Shown here: positions 55,301-64,000 of the stretch, in pieces
How the letters are laid out: the number at the start of each line of letters is the position of its first letter
How positions within the stretch are numbered: the first letter of the stretch is position 1
Source: Elysia chlorotica
Lineage: Eukaryota; Mollusca; Gastropoda; Plakobranchidae
Direction: 5' to 3'
DNA length: 64,000 nt
NCBI GenBank assembly: GCA_003991915.1
Contig: RQTK01000083.1
Span: 466,989-530,988, forward strand
Notes under the pieces: generated by a model
Seen by the model: the letters and a program-made list of their open reading frames with translations, nothing else
Databases searched by the model: none
What the model was told of the DNA's origin: nothing
Made by a program: the position numbers and the translations under genes

Positions 55301-58300
55301 GCTTTCTTGGATTCATCATCTTCACTCTCTTCATGGCTGGCATCAGAATCCTTGGGCACCTCCTCAGAGGTAACTTTTGGTGCATTCTGAGGGAAAAAAA
55401 TGACCTCCTGTAAATACATTAACAAGAGCATTATATGATTATATATCATTTACAGAGAAAATCCTGTCATATAAAGTGTTTTTCTGCACAAAAAGAATGA
55501 TAGTGAAAAAGATCCGAGGTTCAAACAGCATACCAATATTAGGCAGCTGTTTTCTAACTTAATCAAATACATTTTTTTCCCTTATATTGTGCCAAATTTG
55601 AGAATAATTAATAAAATCAACCATGTTGACTTTATCTACCTTTCTTGGTTCAAAAGGTTTTTGCAATTTTGTTGTAAATGAATTTTTCGTCTTTTTTGTA
55701 GACAAAGTGCTGGTAGGGATTATAGGGAAGGCAAAAAGGCAAATTGGGTGAAGAAAGAGTTATTTCATAAGTATGTGTTTAGCCACTTTTGAACAATCTA
55801 ATTTTATGAGTTCTACTTAAAGATTTGTTTCACATTAGAAAAAAAAAGTCGCCTCTCTAAGATTTAGTGCTTAATGGCAGTTGAATATAATGATAATTCT
55901 CAATTTAAAAGAAAGAATGGTAAAGAACAATGGCGTTTCTCTACCAAATGTAGGAAATCAATTTATAAATGGGCTGATTCATTCAAAAGGAGCTTCTAGA
56001 CTTTGACTTGCATGGCTGATGTAATAATCCAACCCTTGAAAATCTAAGATCTTTCCAACATATGCAAGAAGTTTCTCCAACTCCCTAGCAACAGGTTAAC
56101 AACTCCCTAGCAACAGGTTAAGACTTCTCCAAAAACGAAATACTCTTTATACAAGTTCAAATTGATTATTTCATTTTACACATAAATTCAAATTCCTCAA
56201 CGTGATGTATTCCATGTCATTGGATTGTTGATATATGATACACATTGACAAAAAAAACATGTCTGAGTTGTATTCCCCAAATAACCTTTTTCTAACAAAG
56301 ATTGACTTCCCACTTTAAGAGAGATTGTTAATTCTGTTGCAGTCTGTGAGTTTGCTGTTTGTAATTGAAAGAGGAAAACTTCACACAATTCAGGCAAAGA
56401 AAATTTGTTTCCATACCTTGCGTGGACGGCCAGGTCTTCTACCAGGAACTTTAGGAGTTTTTGCTTTCCCTGCTCCAGATTTGGAAGTCTTGTCTTCGGT
56501 TTCATCCTCCACAACCTTCTTTGGGCGTCCTGGTTTCCGCTTGAAGGGCCTGCCCACTTTGCGCGCTGGCTGGTCATCTTTTGGTTTCTCTTTATTGGGT
56601 GGCCTCCCCGGTTTGCGTCCTGGCTTTTTCCGCTTCAGTTCTGGTGGTGGAGACAAAGAATTGTCTGGCGAGGGATCCCTGTTCTTCAATGGTCGACCAA
56701 TCTTTCGTTTCTGACGAACTTTCCGCCTGCCTCTTCCATTAACAACAACAAGTTTTACCTCACCAACACTAGTGGGGGTTTTCTTTGGAGATTTTTTATC
56801 TGGGGTTTTGACTGGCGAGTCATTGCTAGGACGAAATGGTGATGGGCTGATCGGACTCAGAGGTGAAGAACCAAGTGATAATCTAGTTGGAGATTTTTCT
56901 ATGAGCAGAGGTCTCAATACTGGAGGTGGTGGCAACATCTTTGTCTCTTCTTCAGCTTCAAATTCATACGGGCATTGGCTGTTTGGTGTAGCTGGAAGAA
57001 TTAGTGAAACTCAAATTAATGAAGAGAACATTATCATATATAAATATATATGGGAGACTAATTAGGCGAATGAGGCACAAGTCATTGATAATTTCATACA
57101 AGTTTTAAGCTAGAGATATTGATTTTTTTGTTGTCATTTTCAAAAAGAACCCCCCAATTTTATTTATTTTAATAAAGGACTTCTGATGAAAAGACGTCAC
57201 ATGTTTTCTTGATTTGTTAACATAAAGAGTGATTTAATCCCAGATTTGACTTCGACCGTCCCTCTTTTTGGTCTTAGAGTAGTGTTTTAGAAAACCATAG
57301 ATGCATACTTCAAGCACATATCATGGGGAATAGAATGTAACCATTAAATTCAACATCTTTTTCTGTACTCCTCACTACTTTTAGCAGGCGCTAGCATGTT
57401 TTGTGTTCATACATTTTCAGGTGTGGCATAACAGAATGGACAATATTTCACTGAAATTTAACAAAATAAAATTTGAGCTTGTAATTGGTTTTTTAACTTT
57501 AACTTTGATATGAGGACTAGTAAAATATGAAAGTTAACAAGGTATACATACAGTGGCTAGCAACTCCTCCTCTGCAAGGCCTCTTGGCTGCAGGATCACC
57601 CCATGTCATGCTTGGAAAACGTCTGCGACCAAAACGTCTGGGCCACTAGATAATAAAAGTATAAAAAAGATCAATCACTGAAACTCAGTATTATCTGGAA
57701 AATACACACGATATTACTAAAGACTGATGCCCCACATCACTTCTTATTTTATAATAAAGCACATCTCTGTCAAGTAAAAAATTGGAACAAAATAATTGCT
57801 TCAAAGATTATTTGCTATTGATTGAATTGTCTTGCCACACTAATTTTTTAGTCATATGAAAGAAACCAATGAATAAATAAAAATATATTAAGTTTAACAA
57901 ACCTATCAGAATGAGATGTCATGAAGTTTGAGTACTACATCGAATAAATTAATTATGAATAAAAATAAACAACAACAAACAGTAAAGAAAGAGATAAAAA
58001 GTATTTAAAAAAACAAAACAAAAAACAAACAATGCAGAGGAAGAGGTTGACCATATAAGATTGTAATTAACTAGGAATTTGATAAATAGCATGCATGTGA
58101 GGTAAAAATGAAAAAGCCTTTGAAAAACAAAATTTTAATCATATTAAATGTAAAAAAGATGTTAGTGAACGTAACTGAGCAAGCTCATGATTTCCAATCG
58201 AATTCTGTAATTGATGAAACAAATGGATAGCTTTTAACAACAACAAAAATATGTCAAAATATCCAGGCTGGCAATCAAAGAAAACAATGATTTAACATAA

Positions 58301-61300
58301 AAACAAGCTGAAGAAAAGAAAAAAAAAGCAACTATGTCCTTTACCCCAGAGGAACCTCAAACAAAGATAATGTGTGCTGAAAGAAGATACAAGGAAAAAA
58401 CAACAACACTGAAGAGGAAGTGAAGTTTATATCTATCCTCAAAGCAGAGAAAAAGGATTCAACTGTATCTCTCTTTTAACTTTACATGAGCGTCCATCAA
58501 GCAAATACAAACATTGCTATGTGCATTATCAATTTGGACACCAATAGCTCCCAACCTAGCGGCTAATAAGAAGACACCCATTACGAAAAAGTTTACAACA
58601 TCATCAACAAATCAAAGGAAAAACAAAACCTGCTCATCAATTGCATCCATTTATTAACCCTATCCGTACGCCGTGTTTTACTATTGTACCAGTACGTCGG
58701 GGGTGACTTTGTGCCCCCACCTGTCAAAAAGACGAAAAACTGATGCATACCTGACCATACGACCGTGGTGACTTTGTGCCCACACATTTCGACAACTAGA
58801 AAAGTATGAGCAGCAGGCGGAGGATGAGAAGTTAAGAGGAGGAATAAGAACAGCAGTGATATGAGCAGAAGGGGGCCCAGGCAGAAGAGAAGGAGTAGGA
58901 GGCTCAGGTGGAAATCAAGGGGAATAAGGAGGTGCAGGCAGAAAAAGAGAAACTGCAGCCAAAGGAGGAGCGCAGGGGAAGCAAAAAAGGAACAGGAGGA
59001 GGTGCAGGCAGAGGGGGACATGCAAAATGAGTAAGGAGTTGAAGGAAGAGCAGAGGGAGGATTACCAGGAGGCAGGAAGAGTAGGAGGGAGGAGGACCAG
59101 AAGGGAGGATTACCAGGAAGGAGGAGGGGGGCGCGGTGGTCCTGGGGTAGAACACCCCCTTCCAGTTTTGAGCCCTGGCGATTGCGCTCCCTACTGGTTG
59201 GTCGGTGTCAGTATAATGTGACCGGCTGAGACAGGAGTCATAGCATCCCCGCCCTGTCTCGTGTGTGGCAGTACATACAATTGTCAGAAGTTAGTCTTGG
59301 GGCCCGTCCTTAGTATAGTCTATATAGTGCTGATGTTGAACGTTAAACCAACTCAACAACAACCAGGAAGGAGGAAGAACAGGAGGGAGGAGGAGCAGAA
59401 GGGGGAAGAGCAGGAAGAGGAGGAGCAGAGAGTAGTTGTAGGAAGAGACGTAGGATGAGCAGGAATAAAATTAGGAGGTGCAGAATTAGAGGAGGAGGAG
59501 AAGTTGAAGTAAGAGAAAATAGATTTGCTGGAAGATGCAAGGTAATGAGGAACGAATAAGAAAATTTCACGAATTTATTTTGATTCCAAGTATTTTCAAA
59601 CTAATAAAAATGATCCCTGGGGTATCAAAGTCACCCCCCACGTACGAATAGGGTTAATTATTTGACCAGTTTTTTATTTTATTAGATATTATTGATCCAG
59701 AGTTCCATCTCAAATATGTTGATCATTCGGATACAGTGTAGCTCCCCAAAAGCAGAAATAGTTTATATAAAACCAGGTTTATACATCAAGATTGCTTGTC
59801 TGCACAAGTACATAGGCGCATTTTTTGCAAAAGAGTGTTCAATCGTAAACACCATGTAGTTGAGTTGGTTTAACGTCCAACAGCAGCACTATATTATAGG
59901 CTATATTGTGGACAGGTCACAAGACTGGCGCCTGACAATTTCATGCACTGCCACATACGAGACAAGGCGGGGATACGATGACTCTTGTCTCAGCCGGTCA
60001 CATTATACTGACATCGACCCAACCAGTAGGGGTCGACATCACCAAGGCTCGACCACGGACCTCCTATGTCGGATGCCGGTTTTCTACCCCAGGGCTACCA
60101 TGCCCCCCTCATAGACACCAACAGTCACATATTTGTTAAAATTAGGCTTCAAGAACAATCAGAATGATTAGGAGGAAATAACGTCAAGAGGCAGAGGACT
60201 GGATATGAAGTCATTGAAAGATTGGTATCAATCAGACGAATAAAAGATTCAACTGGTTCCAATGTAATCTGTGTACGTATATGTTAAAGATAAGTGTCTT
60301 AAGTTGATTTATATGTAAAAATAATCCAACAGTGTCGGCTATGCCCAGAAAAAATTTCCAAACTGGATGAATGAAGTTAAAGACATTTTATCTTGACTAA
60401 AATTTCATAACTTGTTTGCTCAAATAGATTCGTAAAGGAGTTCGAGGGCAGGATGTGAAGATTGAGAGATTGGTATTAATTGAAGGACTAAATGATGAAT
60501 TACATCTACGTTGCTTGCTTGTAAACAGATATTAAGCTAACGATAATGCCAAAGACCCACTCAATAGTCAACACCAAGTAAGATTAAACGCAAATCACAA
60601 TCATTACTTGGTTGGAAATGGTGGCCAGTGTTAATGACTGAAAGTTAAGATAGAGAGATCTGTATTAGTTGAAGAAATGAACGCAGAAGAAAGCAGCGAG
60701 TTGGGGGACTTCACTAACCCAATTCTGATAACACTGCATAACAAGTATAGGAAGAAGAAAAAAAGAAGAATATCGACTTTCAATATTTTTGGTTGCGTGA
60801 ATGAAAGGAAAATTGTAGGTATACAGTAAATACACGTACTGTTTGTTGTTGTTGTTGCAAAAAACAGAGGTGTTGTCCAGAAGGTCGTATCATTTCACTA
60901 AAAAAGCACATCGGCGTATTTGAGTGGGAAAGGTTAACGAAAATAAGCCAAAGCGCACTGGTTGGCAACCTTGGGAGGTTCAATACTTTTTCAAACACCT
61001 CAAATTAGTAGAACAGACTTCGATAAAGAAGGCATGTTGACCATAGGCATAACAAAATGTGTCTTCAAAATAGGTCATGGGCTTTCTGCATCCGCGGAAA
61101 CAGACTTGTCTTGGGTCTCTTGATGAGCGGAAGAATATATTTAATAAAGAAAAATCAACGATCGTGCTGCTGGATATCTTCAGTTTAAAAAATTGGTACA
61201 TTCCTGAGGAAATCAGGAAATTGGGAATGACAACTTAAATCAGTATGTACCAATCAAATCTGTACAAGTAGGCAGGTCTGTAATCCTATTCGTGTGTCAT

Positions 61301-63950
61301 GTCTCTGTGGGCCCTTCTTTTTAAACTTTCAAGATGTATGTTTGAGTAAAAAAATTACAATTTCAAAGGATTGCATCAAATATTTATACCCACTTGAAAT
61401 ATTTATGCTTTGGGCATACCAGGAATGTACCAAAGAATAATGTGTTTTATTAATAAAATAAATGTCAATTCCAACTGCACCTCGATGAATATGTATAAAT
61501 ACACCAAGAACAATCACTTTGCACAGTCACACAAAAAACAAAATGGAAATGGAAATCTTGCTAGTTGAATTGCATGATAAATACTTCACTGGATGCAAAG
61601 AATTTTGCCATGCACCAAGTTTGCATAAAGCTGAGGTTCTTGGAGATAATGGCATAAACAAAATTTCTGTTCACAATGTAGTTTGGAAATCTCATGGGGC
61701 ATCAAATCTTTTAGCTCTAAAAATTCCTGATCCCAAAAATGATTAGAATGATATTGTGTATACTAAAAGTTGTAAATTATTGAATAAAAATAGGTAAAAC
61801 TGTAGCAGGAATAAAAATAGGTAAAGATGTAGCAGGCAAACTACGCATTCTCCGTAAGAGGCTTTGGGCACAACACAGGGGCATTCATTAGTTTTCTAGT
61901 TTCGAAACTTCTACGTTCCTTAATATAACTCTAAATCTAAATATTTTAAGTTTACCTTGTCTGTCTGATCTTCAGGTGGTGATGGAGAACATATGGAAGA
62001 TAGTCTGGAATCCTCTTTCAGGGGTGAACTTTTCAGCTCTTCTTTCATTATGTTACGTTCAGTGACTATACTCTCCACTACTTCTCGCATTTCACTTAAC
62101 TAGAGACGATCAGGCAGGAGGCAGCACAAACAAGGGGATGGAAAACAGAATAAGACAGCTGGTTATATATCACATCTAGAATACTAAAAAACAACAACTG
62201 GATATACACACACACAAAATACCACAACAGCAGCAACAAAAAGTGATCACAGAATATTAACTACAAAAAAAAAAAAAAAAAAAAGAATACTTAACATTCA
62301 TGTAATTTTCTTAAAACACCAGTCCAATACAAACAGAGCTTAATGATTAAAATCTAAATTCATTCATATTTCAAACAAAAAAAATTGTTGAAATAGAATG
62401 TGCAACTTTTGCTTTGTTTGTATGTTCTGGGCTTTTTGCTGGAAGCAATTATCCTTGATTTCCATATTACACAGTGATGCGAACTGGATGGGTTCTTTTT
62501 TACTGAACTTTTCACGAACCGTTACAGCGGTGTAACATATTAAGGATCTAAAAAAATTAATCAGTGGTATATTAAAGCAAAATAGGAATGGCATTCTTAA
62601 TTAAGTTTATTTGTATGCTTTAAGGCCTTAATTTGTATTGAATTGAAAGAATTTATACGCCGTGTAGCAAAACGAGGGTGATTAGAAGGCCTGGCTGATT
62701 TTCAAGGCTTAACGTGCACTGACCAATGTGATATTTTATTTCTTTGGAACCACAGTTGACTTTTACATGTGATGCAGTAAACCACACTAGCTTAACTTAC
62801 GGTAGTAATCCGATAACAAAACATCATTTGCGTCTCCCTTATCTAACCAACGCCAATTTTCACTCCTGTGTCAATTTCTTTAATGTCCAGTGAAACAACA
62901 CAATCAAGAAATTCCATCGCAGACCAAACTTTATTTCTAGATTCTATTTCTCATTAAAAAAAATCATGAAAGTCTAGTCTAGATCTGCACTAAGTCCTCT
63001 AGATCTATACTCCTCCTACTGCCCCAGTTTAAACCTAATCCACGTATATATGCTGTGGCACATTGAATCGCACAAAATAAATCCAACTTAAATCTTCGAT
63101 CAAGTTTAGTTTTCACACGAATATTCCAAGTCAAATTGAATGATCGGATGTTGTTCCCTTTGATAGTAAATAACACATGCTCAGTGATGTTCGTACTTTT
63201 TCCGGTTCACTTCTTCATTTAAATTATTTGCCCATTTCCGTAAGTCAATGCACTGCTGCACGAAGATTGACGGAACTTAGAGCAATGATTTAATTTTTTA
63301 CAGAATTCCGTAAATTTACGGAAAATTGGCATCAGTGTATTAAACAATTCATCATGTTAAGATTCTGAACATAATGTAGACAAAAGAAAAAGCCAATATT
63401 TCATAAAAACATTGAACATTAACTAAAAAATAAACAATGTGTAAGTGCACTGCTGTAGTGTTGAACTGAAATAGGGATCAAAACATTATTAAGGGGTGGG
63501 GGAAATACATCAACAGGTAAAAAAAAAAAAAAAAACAAAAACGCTTTAAAAATTAGTTTGTACAAGTTGTGCATCGCAAAATCATTTGCCAACAAAATGT
63601 GCATGCCAAAGAAAAGCGAAAAAGCTGATCCATCCACAGACACATCCTATAATCTATGAACAGAGGAGTAAACTCTGCCACATGCACAATGCACGTCAAA
63701 TACAAATATTCTTCATTCTATACGGCATTACATGCTATCACTGTTTTGAATGAAAGATTGTAAGGGAGCAGAACACTGAGCTAAGGAAGAGCCTACCTGT
63801 CGATCAGCTTCTTCCTCTTCATCGCTGAGAAAGGACTTGCTGACCATTGGGGTCCAATGAAGAGAATCTTCGTCCAGACACAGACGGGGCTTGGACTTCA
63901 GTTTGGCCATGTGAGATTTGATGAGCGACTCATTCGGTGCTATCACAGTC
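52306..63950 (-). CDS. KAT6: KAT6A/KAT6B-type MYST histone acetyltransferase, C-terminal part (5 exons)
   Basis: Catalytic subunit of the MOZ/MORF histone H3 acetyltransferase complex, acting in the nucleus. Exons on the - strand, in transcript order: 63950-63797, 62099-61956, 57645-57552, 56991-56417, 55386-52306. Phases join to 1348 codons plus stop. The first exon holds LIKSHMAKLKSKPRL and LHWTP, the conserved end of the MYST acetyltransferase domain in KAT6 proteins. Next come a charged linker (LSEMREVVESIV), a basic WPRRFGRRRFP segment, then an exon with five GRP/GRKP AT-hook-like cores. The long last exon (1026 codons) starts acidic and Ser-rich, turns Gln/Pro/Ser-rich with polyQ and ends Met-rich (MPMVNMNMHPGG ... 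NNVMRR), like the Ser/Met transactivation tail of KAT6. The PHD fingers and most of the catalytic domain lie right of the window. Confidence 0.88.
56417..56991 (-). other. AT-hook exon of the KAT6-like gene
   Basis: 575-nt exon, phase 2 in and phase 0 out. It encodes a Ser/Pro-rich first half, then RQKRKIGRPLK, KKPGRKPGRPP, RKVGRPFKRKPGRPKK and GRRPGRPRK. These give five or more GRP/GRKP cores in about 100 residues, predicted to bind the minor groove of AT-rich DNA. Confidence 0.85.
58658..59653. mobile_element. piggyBac-like non-autonomous element
   Basis: Flanked by TTAA on both sides (58654-58657 and 59654-59657). Termini are CCCTATCCGTACG and, inverted, CCCTATTCGTACG (12 of 13 identical). 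A subterminal GGGGGTGACTTTG block also repeats in inverted orientation. TTAA target and CCC-starting ends are the piggyBac signature. The interior is purine-rich GAGGAG sequence without a transposase and carries a SINE at 59126-59361. It lies in a KAT6 intron. Confidence 0.8.
59126..59361 (+). mobile_element. Full-length SINE nested in the piggyBac-like element
   Basis: Begins GGGGGCGCGGTGGTCCTGGG, keeps CCCTACTGGTTGGTCGGTG and ends CGTTAAACCAACTCAACAAC. It is bounded by a perfect 14-base direct repeat ACCAGGAAGGAGGA (59112-59125 and 59362-59375), which shows clean insertion into the host element. Confidence 0.9.
59858..60113 (-). mobile_element. SINE copy, minus orientation
   Basis: Reverse complement of the family: on - it runs from GGGGGGCATGGTAGCCCTGG through GAGGTCCGTGGTCGAGCC (box B) and CCCTACTGGTTGGGTCGATG to GACGTTAAACCAACTCAACT. 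Intact in length. No convincing target-site duplication. It lies in a KAT6 intron. Confidence 0.85.
62263..62284. repeat. Poly-A tract
   Basis: About 22 A in a KAT6 intron on + (poly-T for the gene). Confidence 0.85.
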
Positions 63951-64000
63951 CTTGGAATTATAAACAGATAAAATAAGGCTGTGAATATCAATCTCCTTTA

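Noticed and set aside
52342-55390. Several long + strand open frames opposite the KAT6-like last exon
   Set aside because: They are antisense shadows of a GC-rich, low-complexity coding exon; composition follows the repeats (Leu/Val/Cys or Ser runs) and the - strand frame is supported by splice phase and KAT6-like content.
61519-61746. 75-codon + strand frame in a KAT6 intron
   Set aside because: Protein-like composition but no recognised family, no splice partner and opposite strand to the host gene; not enough to call.

Overview
This is a eukaryotic, AT-rich window with GT-AG introns, long microsatellites and many decayed retroelements. It looks like a metazoan, most likely a mollusc (probably a gastropod). 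That guess rests on the general texture, the LINE, Penelope and SINE content and the protein similarities; I cannot name a species. There are no prokaryotic features and no CRISPR array.

Layout. From 36 to 46021 the + strand carries a head-to-tail array of three adenosine-kinase (PfkB/ribokinase) family genes. Gene A (36-11209, 5' end outside the window) and gene B (19831-34165, start to stop, 453 codons) are divergent paralogues. Gene C (38216-46021, first exon not found) is an orthodox adenosine kinase. All three share matching intron positions and phases, including a 36-nt exon, so they arose by duplication of one intron-containing gene. Gene C keeps the NxxE motif and the catalytic Asp in its DxNGAGDAFVGG loop. 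Genes A and B have lost both: the catalytic Asp is Asn in A and Ser in B. They nevertheless keep open frames and share new conserved motifs of their own. They look like functional pseudoenzymes rather than pseudogenes, and they are the most interesting content here.

From 63950 down to 52306 the - strand carries the 3' part of a KAT6A/KAT6B-type MYST histone acetyltransferase: the end of the acetyltransferase domain, a cluster of AT-hook-like motifs, an acidic Ser-rich region and a long Gln/Ser/Pro/Met-rich C-terminus. It is convergent with gene C.

Intergenic and intronic DNA holds a decayed reverse transcriptase (about 1.85-3.1 kb), a decayed Penelope-like element (13.4-14.6 kb), non-LTR 3' ends (11.6, 14.8, 17, 32, 34.8 kb), at least six copies of a tRNA-derived SINE family, foldback MITEs, a piggyBac-like non-autonomous element with a SINE inside it, and large (GA)n, (ATT)n and (CTT)n arrays. 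There is a 311-base run of N at 31105-31415. A near-identical tandem segment (25836-27414 and 27736-29323) doubles exon 7 of gene B; it may be an uncollapsed haplotype rather than a real duplication.
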